Positions 1 to 7,782 of a stretch of 64,000 nucleotides of DNA are shown one piece after another. This DNA is from Sandaracinobacteroides hominis (GTDB lineage: Bacteria; Pseudomonadota; Alphaproteobacteria; Sphingomonadales; Sphingomonadaceae): the NCBI RefSeq assembly GCF_016464365.1, contig NZ_JADCUC010000002.1, positions 302,001-366,000 of the forward strand, in the 5' to 3' direction. Position 1 is the first letter of the stretch. Each line of letters starts with the position of its first letter. A program made the position numbers and the translations under genes. The notes under the pieces are model-generated. The model worked only from the letters and a program-made list of their open reading frames with translations, did no database searches and was not told the DNA's origin.

Positions 1-1
1 G

Positions 2-55
2 CGGGCGCTTTCCATTCCGCTGGCGCGGGAAGTATTCATCGACCTCGGCGGTTGA
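2..55 (+). CDS. 3' end of an unidentified upstream gene (partial)
   Basis: An open frame enters from the left edge and ends at a TGA. The visible C-terminus reads RALSIPLAREVFIDLGG. The following 107 bases contain no other frame, so this is probably the true end of the gene before ppk1. Sphingomonads often carry an hda-type replication regulator directly upstream of ppk1, which would fit by position. The 17 residues are too few to show it. Confidence 0.4.
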   Translation, partial: RALSIPLAREVFIDLGG

Positions 56-162
56 ATGAGATTGCCGTTCACCCTTCCGCCGCAACCCGGCGCGGCGGGT
101 TGTCGCAAACTGCCTGCGCGCGGCAGCTTCCAGCTGTAACAAGCGGCTGCTAGGCTGATGCG

Positions 163-2310
163 ATGGCAAGCGTAACACGTCCGATCCCAGTGCAGCCCGC
201 CGAGAGCCTGATGGTGCTTGGCACCGGGCGCTATCTCAACCGCGAGCTGTCGTGGCTGGCTTTCAATTCCCGCGTGCTGGAGGAGGCGATGAACCCGGCG
301 CACCCGCTGCTGGAGCGGCTGCGCTTCCTCTCCATTTCGGGCAATAATCTCGACGAGTTCATGATGGTGCGCGTTGCGGGCCTGCGCGGACAGGTGGACG
401 AGGGCATCGAGACGCCATCGCCCGACGGGGCGACGCCGGCGCAGCAGCTGGCGGAAATCCGCGTCGCTACCGAAAAGCTGATGCACGAGCAGCAGGATGC
501 CTTTGCCATTCTGCGCCGGGCGCTGCGCACCGCCGATTTCGCCGTGCTGGATCATGCCGAGCTGACAAAGCCCGAGGCCGAGTGGCTGGAAGCCCACTTC
601 CTGGAGCAGATTTTCCCGGTGCTGACGCCGCAGGCGATCGATCCGGCGCACCCCTTCCCGTTCATCCCGAACAAGGGCTTCAGCCTGGTTTTCGAAATGC
701 TGCGGCTGGCAGACCGGCAGCAGCTGATTGCGCTGCTGATGCTGCCGCCGATGTTGCCGCGCTTCGTTCGGCTGCCGGGGCGTTCGGCGCGCTATGTGGC
801 GATGGAGCAGGTGCTCACCCGCTTCTTCCCGCTGATCTTCCCCGGCTTCGAGGAGCTGGGGCAGGGCGCGTTCCGAATCATCCGCGACAGCGACATCGAG
901 ATCGAGGAAGAGGCGGAGGATCTCGTCCGCTTCTATCAGACGGCGATCAAGCGCCGCCGCCGGGGCCAAGTGATCCGGCTGAAGATCGAAAGCGCGACGC
1001 CGGCGCCGCTGCGCGCGCTGGTGAAGCAGGCGCTGCATGTCGACGAAAAGGACGTCACCGAGGTGGAGGGCATCCTGGGCATCGCCGACCTGTCGCAGCT
1101 GGTGGACGAGGATCGGCCCGACCTGAAGTTCGAGCCCTATGTGCCGCGCTTTCCCGAACGCATCCGCGAGCATGGCGGCGATTGCTTTGCCGCCATCCGC
1201 GCCAAGGACATCGTCGTCCATCACCCCTATGAGAGCTTCGACGTGGTGCTGGCCTTCCTGCGGCAGGCGGCGGCCGACCCGGATGTCGTCGCCATCAAGC
1301 AGACACTGTATCGGACCGGGAAGAACAGCCCCATCGTGCGGGCGCTGATCGATGCGGCGGAGGCCGGGAAATCGGTGACCGCGATCGTCGAGCTGAAGGC
1401 GCGCTTCGACGAGGAGCAGAACCTGACCTGGGCAGCGGCGCTGGAACGCGCCGGCGTGCAGGTGGTCTATGGGTTCATCGAGTGGAAGACCCATGCCAAG
1501 GTCTCGCTGGTGGTGCGCCGGGAAGGGGCGGAGCTGAAGACCTATCTGCACCTCGGCACCGGCAACTATCACCCGGTGACGGCCCGCATCTATACCGACC
1601 TCAGCTTCTTTACCGCCGATCCCGCGCTCGCCCGCGATGCCGCGCAGGTGTTCAACTATATCACCGGCTATGTGGAGCCGCAGGGGCTGAAGCATCTGGC
1701 GATGAGCCCGCTGAACCTGCGCTCGACTCTGATCGAAGGGATCGAGGCGGAGATCGAACATGCGCGCGCCGGCCGGCCGGCCTCGATCTGGGTGAAGATG
1801 AACAGCCTTGTAGACCCGATCATCATCGAGAAACTCTATGAGGCGAGCGAGGCCGGGGTGGAGATCGACATGGTGATCCGCGGCGTCTGCTGCCTGAGGC
1901 CGCAGGTGCCGGGCATGTCGTCCAACATCACCGTCCGCTCGGTGATCGGCCGCTTTCTGGAGCACAGCCGCATCGTGGTATTCGGCAATGGCCACGAGCT
2001 GCCCAGCCGCCACGCGAAGGTGTGGATCACCTCGGCCGACTGGATGCCGCGCAACTTCGACCGCCGGGTGGAGCTGCTGGTTCCGCTGACCAACCCGACC
2101 GTCCACGCGCAGGTGCTGGACCAGGTGATGGTGGCAAACCTGAAGGATGACGAGCAAAGCTGGGAGATGGACGCCGACGGCACCTATCACCGCCTGCAGC
2201 CCGGCAGCCCCAGCTTCAACCTGCACCGCTATTTCATGACCAACCCCAGCCTTTCCGGGCGCGGACAGTCGCTGAAGCGGGGGGATACGCCCAAGCTGCA
2301 GGTGAGTTGA
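163..2310 (+). CDS. ppk1: Polyphosphate kinase 1
   Basis: Reversibly polymerises the gamma-phosphate of ATP into inorganic polyphosphate in the cytoplasm. The 715 residues match the usual length. The N-terminal domain has the family signature RELSWLAFNSRVLEEA, followed by the head domain and two phospholipase-D-like C-terminal domains. The first catalytic histidine lies in KTHAK near residue 444 and the second HAK motif near residue 617 (SRHAKVWI). The ATG start places the conserved RYLNRELSW block about 27 residues in, as in relatives. No exopolyphosphatase gene follows; the next gene is a glycosyltransferase 150 bases downstream. The identification is secure. Confidence 0.97.
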   Translation: MASVTRPIPVQPAESLMVLGTGRYLNRELSWLAFNSRVLEEAMNPAHPLLERLRFLSISGNNLDEFMMVRVAGLRGQVDEGIETPSPDGATPAQQLAEIRVATEKLMHEQQDAFAILRRALRTADFAVLDHAELTKPEAEWLEAHFLEQIFPVLTPQAIDPAHPFPFIPNKGFSLVFEMLRLADRQQLIALLMLPPMLPRFVRLPGRSARYVAMEQVLTRFFPLIFPGFEELGQGAFRIIRDSDIEIEEEAEDLVRFYQTAIKRRRRGQVIRLKIESATPAPLRALVKQALHVDEKDVTEVEGILGIADLSQLVDEDRPDLKFEPYVPRFPERIREHGGDCFAAIRAKDIVVHHPYESFDVVLAFLRQAAADPDVVAIKQTLYRTGKNSPIVRALIDAAEAGKSVTAIVELKARFDEEQNLTWAAALERAGVQVVYGFIEWKTHAKVSLVVRREGAELKTYLHLGTGNYHPVTARIYTDLSFFTADPALARDAAQVFNYITGYVEPQGLKHLAMSPLNLRSTLIEGIEAEIEHARAGRPASIWVKMNSLVDPIIIEKLYEASEAGVEIDMVIRGVCCLRPQVPGMSSNITVRSVIGRFLEHSRIVVFGNGHELPSRHAKVWITSADWMPRNFDRRVELLVPLTNPTVHAQVLDQVMVANLKDDEQSWEMDADGTYHRLQPGSPSFNLHRYFMTNPSLSGRGQSLKRGDTPKLQVS

Positions 2311-2459
2311 GCCGATGCTGCATTGCGGCATTCTTTGTCGCAGTGCGGTGTGTTGAGCCCTGTTCAGGCCGATTTTCCCTTGCGTGCCGGGGTTTGACGG
2401 CATAGCCCCAAGGCTGCGATCAATCACTGGCAGATCAATCACGGGCAGGGGGTGCAGCG

Positions 2460-3623
2460 ATGATGGATTCGGCGCCTATGGGCCGTCAGCTGTTTGTGAA
2501 TGTTCTGGAAGAGGAGCGGGTTCTGGACGAGGAAGAATCTGCGTCGGAGAGCGGCTTGACGACGAACGAAGACGGGCAGCCGGCCTTCCAGTGGCCGGAA
2601 GCCAGCGCCGGCACTGCGGAGCTGGGGGTGGTGCTGGTCTGCTACAACGGCTGGTCGGACACGATCGAATGCCTGGAATCCCTGCTGCGCTCGGACCTGC
2701 CGATCCGGGTCGCCGTGGTGGACAACGCCTCTACCGACGGCTCGGCTGAGAAGATCCGCGCCTGGGCCGAGGGCGCGCTGCCCTATGAAGCGCCCGACAA
2801 TGCGCTGAGCCAGCTGAGCTCGCCGCCGCTTCCCAAGCCGGTGGCGATGGACGTGCTTTCCGGCGAGGAGGCCGGTTTCCGCAAGCCCGGCGGGACGCGG
2901 CTGGTGCTGATCGAATCGCAGGCGAACCTGGGCTTTGCCGGCGGCAACAATCTGGGCATGCGGCACCTGTTCCGCGATCCCAACATTGCCCACGTCTGGC
3001 TGCTGAACAACGATACCGTGGTGGAGCCGTCTGCGGCCCGCGCCGTGCTGTCGACGCTGAAGACCGATCCCTGGATCGGCATGGTGGGAACGGTGCTGCG
3101 CTATTATCATTCGCCGGAGACGCTGCAGGCGCTGAACGGGATGGATTTCAACATCCTGACCGGGAACAGCAAGGGCCTGTATGGCGGCAAGCCCGCCTCC
3201 ACCCCATTCGATGCGCGCAAGGTGGCGCGGCAGACGGAGTTTGTGCTGGGGGCTTCGCTGGCGGTCTCGCGGCGCTTCGTGGAAACCGTGGGTCTGATGT
3301 CGGAGGCTTATTTCCTCTATTTCGAGGAGATCGACTGGGCCCGCCGCAACGGCGGACGCTTCGCCATGGGCTTCGCGCGCGGCGCCACCGTCTATCACAA
3401 GCATGGCGGTTCGATCGGCTCTTCGGCCAAGGTCGGCGGTCGGTCTCCGGCGGCGGAATATTGGCTGCTGCGCGCCAAGCTGCTGTTCTATCGCCGTTAC
3501 CACCCGCTGCTGCTGCCGGTGATCTGGCTGCAGGGCTGCGTGCAGACCAGCAAGCGGGTGCTGCGCCGGCAGCCGGCCAGCGTGAGGGCCATGACAAAGG
3601 CCCTGTTCTTCAGACCGCTGTGA
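2460..3623 (+). CDS. Family 2 glycosyltransferase
   Basis: A GT-A fold transferase likely to add a sugar to a surface glycan or lipid carrier at the inner face of the membrane. The GT2 core starts near residue 58 (VVLVCYNGWSDTIECLESLL), with VVDNASTDGS and, near residues 182-184, the NND metal/nucleotide motif. The ED-type region FEEIDWARR lies further on. This resembles rhamnosyl- or galactosyl-transferases of the WbbL type. A roughly 55-residue acidic N-terminal extension rich in Glu is unusual. It heads a run of five same-strand genes with an acyltransferase, ACP, ligase and SDR. Donor and acceptor are unknown. Confidence 0.85.
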   Translation: MMDSAPMGRQLFVNVLEEERVLDEEESASESGLTTNEDGQPAFQWPEASAGTAELGVVLVCYNGWSDTIECLESLLRSDLPIRVAVVDNASTDGSAEKIRAWAEGALPYEAPDNALSQLSSPPLPKPVAMDVLSGEEAGFRKPGGTRLVLIESQANLGFAGGNNLGMRHLFRDPNIAHVWLLNNDTVVEPSAARAVLSTLKTDPWIGMVGTVLRYYHSPETLQALNGMDFNILTGNSKGLYGGKPASTPFDARKVARQTEFVLGASLAVSRRFVETVGLMSEAYFLYFEEIDWARRNGGRFAMGFARGATVYHKHGGSIGSSAKVGGRSPAAEYWLLRAKLLFYRRYHPLLLPVIWLQGCVQTSKRVLRRQPASVRAMTKALFFRPL

Positions 3624-3729
3624 CCCAGCCTGTGACAGGGCGTGTGACCGGGCTTGCGGGTATGCAACGGCGGAAACGCTGGATAGAAGGCAGCGTTTCG
3701 AGGCTGAACGCGAAAGGACGCCGCTGACC

Positions 3730-4296
3730 ATGCACATACTGGCTCGCTCGCGCCGGATCCTGCACGGCTATGTCGTCGGCTTTCAGCGCGCCTGGTATCG
3801 CCGCGTGTGGGGGATGCACATCGGCGAAGGCGTGCGAATCTCGCTCTCGTGCAAGCTGGACAAGACCAACCCGAAGGGCATCACCATCGGCGACTATACC
3901 GCCGTGACCTTTGGCGTCGCCATTCTTTCGCATGACTATGTGAACCGCCGGCACCTTGCCACGAAGATCGGCTCGCACTGCTTCATCGGCTGCAACTCGA
4001 TCATCATGCCCGGCGTCACCATCGGCGATCACTGCATCGTGGGCGCCGGATCGGTGGTGATGCGCGATGTGCCCTCGCACTCGGTCGTCACCGGCAATCC
4101 GGGGCGGGTGCTGGAGCGCGATATCGAGACGCTGGCCTATGGTGTCAGGATTTCGGCCGCCATCCCGTCCGAACTGGCGGCGCATGAAGCCGCCAAGGCC
4201 GCGCGGGCTGTCCCCGCCTCAGACCAGGGCCCCGCCTCAGGTCAGGGCCCTCTGCCTGAACAGGGCCCCGTATCCGAACAGAAGGAATCCGCATGA
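3730..4296 (+). CDS. Left-handed beta-helix (hexapeptide) acyltransferase
   Basis: A maltose/serine-acetyltransferase-like enzyme of 188 residues. Hexapeptide repeats run from about residue 50 to 125 (GITIGDYTAV, KIGSHCFIGC, GVTIGDHCIVGAGSVV), and the GNPGRV ending is typical of CoA- or ACP-dependent O-acyltransferases. The likely catalytic His lies in LSHDYV. The C-terminal 25 residues form a low-complexity tail made of a repeated six-residue unit. The stop codon overlaps the ACP start by four bases (ATGA), so the two are translationally coupled. The acyl donor is probably the neighbouring ACP; this is inferred from context only. Confidence 0.82.
   Translation: MHILARSRRILHGYVVGFQRAWYRRVWGMHIGEGVRISLSCKLDKTNPKGITIGDYTAVTFGVAILSHDYVNRRHLATKIGSHCFIGCNSIIMPGVTIGDHCIVGAGSVVMRDVPSHSVVTGNPGRVLERDIETLAYGVRISAAIPSELAAHEAAKAARAVPASDQGPASGQGPLPEQGPVSEQKESA
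4219..4281 (+). repeat. In-frame 18-bp minisatellite encoding [S/P]xQGPx
   Basis: Three complete 18-base units and half of a fourth (units start at 4219, 4237, 4255 and 4273) encode SDQGPA, SGQGPL, PEQGPV and SEQ at the end of the acyltransferase. The unit length is a multiple of three, so copy-number slippage would lengthen or shorten the tail without breaking the frame. Confidence 0.8.
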
Positions 4297-4544
4297 ACAT
4301 CCGCGCCAAGATCACCGAAGTCTTCAACGAGATCTGGGCCGAGGACCATGATGTGCCGCCGCCGGCGCTGCTGGACGATACCGTGCTGCTGGAAACCGGC
4401 ATGGACAGCATGGCCTTTGCCGTGCTCGTCGCGCGGCTGGACGAGGAGCTGGGCTTTGATCCGTTCACCCAGTCCGACGATGTCTATTATCCGCGTGAAT
4501 TCGGCGAGTTCGTCGCCTTCTACGAAAAATTCGCCACCCAGTGA
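4293..4544 (+). CDS. Dedicated acyl carrier protein
   Basis: A small acidic 83-residue carrier protein. The phosphopantetheine attachment site is Ser39 in the motif GMDSMAFAVLVARLDEELG, which gives the classical D-S-M core. It is distinct from housekeeping AcpP and lies between an acyltransferase and an acyl-activating enzyme. This indicates a stand-alone carrier for one particular acyl group. It overlaps the upstream gene by four bases and is followed after 13 bases by the ligase. A phosphopantetheinyl transferase is not encoded in this window. Confidence 0.9.
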   Translation: MNIRAKITEVFNEIWAEDHDVPPPALLDDTVLLETGMDSMAFAVLVARLDEELGFDPFTQSDDVYYPREFGEFVAFYEKFATQ

Positions 4545-4557
4545 TGGGGGTGGGGCA

Positions 4558-5868
4558 GTGACGAGCCTGGCGGCCCTGATCCGGGCGCGCCCCGGAGGCG
4601 GCGTTCTGCTGACAAGTCCGGGCGGGAATCTCTCCGCCGGGGATGCGGCGACGCTGGGCTTTGGCGAGGCGGTGCCACAGGGCGCCGCGGTGGCGCTGGC
4701 GATTGCCGATCCGGCGGCGTTCGTGCGCACCATCGTCGCGCTGGATGGCGTTGCAGAGGCGCTGCTGCTGCTGGCGCCGGGGCTTCCGGCCGGGACCGTT
4801 GCCGAGCTGATGGAAAAGGCGGGGGCGACCATCCTCGTTTCCGATGTGAACGAAGGCGCGGTTCTGCCCGATCCGATGCCGGGGGCGCGGCCGGAGGCCG
4901 GGCTGGAAACCCGCTGGATCATGACCACGTCCGGCACCACCGGCCTGCCGAAAATGGTGGAGCATCGGCTGTCCGGGCTGGCGCGCAGCGTGGTCGCCAA
5001 CGACCGGACCGCCGGCCATGTCTGGGGCCTGATCTATGATCCCAGCCGCTTTGCCGGACTGCAGGTGGTGTTGCAGGCGCTGATTGGCGGCGGACGGCTG
5101 GTGGTGCCGGCGCCCGGGATGACGATGGCGGACGAGCTGCGCTTTTTCGCCGAGGCTGGCGTCACGCATCTGTCGGCGACGCCGACGCTGTGGCGCAAGA
5201 TGCTGATGCTGCCGGCTGGGGCCGGACTGGCGCTGCAGCAGGCGACGCTGGGCGGCGAGATTGCCGATGCCGCCGTGCTGCGGGCGGTTGCCGCGCAATG
5301 GCCTGCCGCGCATGTCACCCACATCTATGCCTCCACCGAACTGGGCGTCGGCTTTTCGGTGAAGGATGGGCTTCCCGGCTTCCCGGCCTCCTATCTGGCG
5401 GACGGCGTGAAAGGGGCGGCGCTGAAGCTGGTGGACGACATGCTGTGGGCAAAGCCGCTGGCCGGCGAGCGCCCGCGCGGCGCGCATCTGGAGACGGACG
5501 CGGACGGCTATATCCGCACCGGCGACCGAATGGAGATGGCGGGCGATCGGGTGCTGTTTCGCGGCCGCGAATCCTCGCTCGCCAATATCGGCGGCATGAA
5601 GGTGCAGCCCGAGCATCTGGAGCAGGCCGCACTTGCCCATCCGCATGTGGCAGGCGCCTTGGTGACGGTGAAGGCGAACCCGATCACCGGCTCCATCCTG
5701 CAGCTGACGATTACGCCTGCCCCCGGCGCACCGGAAGGCAGGGAACTGGCGCTGTCGGTGAAGCAGCAGTTGAAACAGACGCTCCCCCGGGAGCTGCAGC
5801 CCGCGATCGTGCGGGTGGCGGAAAGCCTGGATATCAGTGCATCCGGAAAGCTCGAGAGGCCGAAATGA
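4558..5868 (+). CDS. AMP-dependent acyl (acyl-ACP) ligase
   Basis: An ANL-superfamily adenylating enzyme, probably loading a carboxylic acid onto the adjacent ACP. The P-loop is TTSGTTGLPKMVEH near residues 120-133. The A8-type hinge YIRTGDRMEM and a C-terminal catalytic lysine in SGKLERPK are visible. At 436 residues it is shorter than most CoA ligases, with an abbreviated N-terminal domain. The chosen start is the GTG 13 bases after the ACP stop, preceded by a G-rich ribosome site; the frame stays open further upstream but would overlap the ACP. It overlaps the SDR by four bases (ATGA). The substrate is not known. Confidence 0.8.
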   Translation: MTSLAALIRARPGGGVLLTSPGGNLSAGDAATLGFGEAVPQGAAVALAIADPAAFVRTIVALDGVAEALLLLAPGLPAGTVAELMEKAGATILVSDVNEGAVLPDPMPGARPEAGLETRWIMTTSGTTGLPKMVEHRLSGLARSVVANDRTAGHVWGLIYDPSRFAGLQVVLQALIGGGRLVVPAPGMTMADELRFFAEAGVTHLSATPTLWRKMLMLPAGAGLALQQATLGGEIADAAVLRAVAAQWPAAHVTHIYASTELGVGFSVKDGLPGFPASYLADGVKGAALKLVDDMLWAKPLAGERPRGAHLETDADGYIRTGDRMEMAGDRVLFRGRESSLANIGGMKVQPEHLEQAALAHPHVAGALVTVKANPITGSILQLTITPAPGAPEGRELALSVKQQLKQTLPRELQPAIVRVAESLDISASGKLERPK

Positions 5869-6590
5869 CGATCAGGACTGTTCTGGTAACCGGTGTATCG
5901 CGGGGCCTTGGCCTTGCCATCGCAGCGCGGCTGCTGGCCGACGGCTATCGCGTGGTCGGCGCCAGCCGTACCGAAAGCGACGAGTGGAAAGAGCTGGCGG
6001 CAAGGTATCCTGAAACGGCGATCTTCCAGGCGCTCGATATGTCGGATCTGGATGCCATTTCCGATGTCTCCCGCGCGCTCATCAAGACCCATGGCAGCTT
6101 CTGGGCGCTGGTGAACAATGCCGGGATCGGCACCGACGGCGTGCTGGGCACGATGCACAAGCACGACATCGAGAAGCTGGTCGCCACCAACCTGCTGGGG
6201 CCGATCTTCCTGACGAAATACATGATGCGGGCGATGCTGGCGCGGCGGTCGGGCCGGATCGTCAACATCAGCTCGATCATCGCCTCCACCGGCTTCCACG
6301 GGCTTTCCGTCTATGCCGCGACCAAGGCCGGGCTGGAGGGCTTCACCCGCTCGCTCTCGCGCGAGGCGGGGAAGCTGAAGATCACCGTGAACTGCGTGGC
6401 GCCCGGCTATATGGAAACCGAGATGACCATGAGCCTGCAGGGGGACAAGCTGGAGTCGGTGCGCAGGCGCGCGCCGCTGGGCCTGCCGACGCCGGAGCAG
6501 GTGGCGACGGCGGTTTCCTATCTGCTGAGCGACGATGCCGCCGCGATTACCGGCACGGTCCTGACCGTGGACGGCGGAAGCACCGCCTGA
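5865..6590 (+). CDS. SDR-family oxidoreductase (FabG-like)
   Basis: A classical short-chain dehydrogenase of 241 residues. It has the nucleotide-binding motif TGVSRGLG (residues 8-15), NNAG near 84, the catalytic serine in NISSI, and Tyr150/Lys154 in SVYAATK. The C-terminus reads SYLLSDDAAAITGTVLTVDGG, typical of 3-oxoacyl-ACP reductases. The ATG overlaps the ligase stop. With a private ACP and ligase, reduction of a 3-oxoacyl-ACP to a 3-hydroxyacyl-ACP is a reasonable role, but a sugar-nucleotide substrate is possible. Confidence 0.85.
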   Translation: MTIRTVLVTGVSRGLGLAIAARLLADGYRVVGASRTESDEWKELAARYPETAIFQALDMSDLDAISDVSRALIKTHGSFWALVNNAGIGTDGVLGTMHKHDIEKLVATNLLGPIFLTKYMMRAMLARRSGRIVNISSIIASTGFHGLSVYAATKAGLEGFTRSLSREAGKLKITVNCVAPGYMETEMTMSLQGDKLESVRRRAPLGLPTPEQVATAVSYLLSDDAAAITGTVLTVDGGSTA

Positions 6591-6594
6591 GCCG

Positions 6595-7764
6595 ATGACC
6601 CGGTACGACGCCATTATCCTGGGCGCCGGCGGCGCCGGGATGATGTGCGCGGGCGTTGCGGGGCAGCGCGGCAGGCGGGTGCTGCTGGTCGATCATGCGC
6701 CGGAGCCGGGGAAGAAGATCCTGATCTCCGGCGGCGGGCGCTGCAATTTCACCAACATCCACGCCGCGCCGGATCGCTATCTGAGCGCCAATTCGCATTT
6801 CGCGGTTTCGGCGCTGCGCCGATACACACCGCAGGATTTTCTCGATCTGGTGAATGCCCATGGCATCGCCTGGCATGAAAAGACGCTGGGGCAATTGTTC
6901 TGCGACGGCTCGGCGAGGCAGATCGTGGAGATGCTGCGCCACGCGTGTCCCGACAATGTGGAGTGGGCGCTGGGGCAGGCCATCACCGATGTTTCCCACG
7001 CGGACGGGATGTTCCGCGTGACGTTCGGCGATCGTACCGCGACCGCGCCGTATTTGGTGATCGCAACCGGCGGGCCTTCCATCCCGAAGATGGGGGCGAC
7101 CGGCTTTGCCTATGATCTGGCGCGGAAGTTCGGGATGAAGGTGGTGGAGCCGCGCCCGGCGCTGGTGCCGCTGACGCTGGGCGGTGATGACGTGCTGTTC
7201 CGGACGCTGTCGGGCGTCGCCACCGAGGTTGTCGCCAGCACCGGCAAGGCACGTTTCCGCGAGGCGGCGCTGTTCACGCACAAGGGGCTTTCCGGCCCGG
7301 CGATCCTGCAGGTGAGCAGCTATTGGCGGCACGGCCAGCCGGTGCAGATCGATTTCCTGCCGGACTGCGACGAGACCTGGCTGGTGGAGGTAAAACGCGC
7401 CCGGCCGCGGCAGTCGCTGCGGTCTGCACTGGCGGCAAGGCTGCCCGAACGGCTGGCGGAGACGCTGGCGGATCGGCTGGAGATCGGCGGCGAACTTGGT
7501 GCGTTGAAGGACCAGCAGCTATGCGTGGCGGCGCGCAGCTTGTCTTTCTGGCCGTTTTCGCCCAATGGGACGGAAGGCTACGCCAAGGCTGAAGTGACAG
7601 CCGGCGGCATAAGCACAGACGGACTTTCTTCGCAGACCATGGAATCGCGCCGGCTTGCCGGGCTTTATGCGATTGGAGAGGCGGTCGACGTGACGGGCTG
7701 GCTGGGCGGCTACAACTTCCAATGGGCTTGGGCGAGCGGATGGGCCGCAGCGCAGGCCTTTTGA
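6595..7764 (+). CDS. BaiN/HI0933-type NAD(P)/FAD-dependent oxidoreductase
   Basis: A flavoprotein of the HI0933/YhiN family, 389 residues. The FAD-binding GAGGAGMM sits at the N-terminus (residues 8-15), followed by GKKILISGGGRCNFTN, the family hallmark. The C-terminal GEAVDVTGWLGGYNFQWAWASG is also diagnostic. Relatives are annotated as aminoacetone-oxidase-like or BaiN, but their physiological reaction is mostly unresolved. It begins four bases after the SDR stop, so it may be co-transcribed with the upstream operon even though its function looks unrelated. Confidence 0.88.
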   Translation: MTRYDAIILGAGGAGMMCAGVAGQRGRRVLLVDHAPEPGKKILISGGGRCNFTNIHAAPDRYLSANSHFAVSALRRYTPQDFLDLVNAHGIAWHEKTLGQLFCDGSARQIVEMLRHACPDNVEWALGQAITDVSHADGMFRVTFGDRTATAPYLVIATGGPSIPKMGATGFAYDLARKFGMKVVEPRPALVPLTLGGDDVLFRTLSGVATEVVASTGKARFREAALFTHKGLSGPAILQVSSYWRHGQPVQIDFLPDCDETWLVEVKRARPRQSLRSALAARLPERLAETLADRLEIGGELGALKDQQLCVAARSLSFWPFSPNGTEGYAKAEVTAGGISTDGLSSQTMESRRLAGLYAIGEAVDVTGWLGGYNFQWAWASGWAAAQAF

Positions 7765-7782
7765 CCTGCTGAACGGACGACA

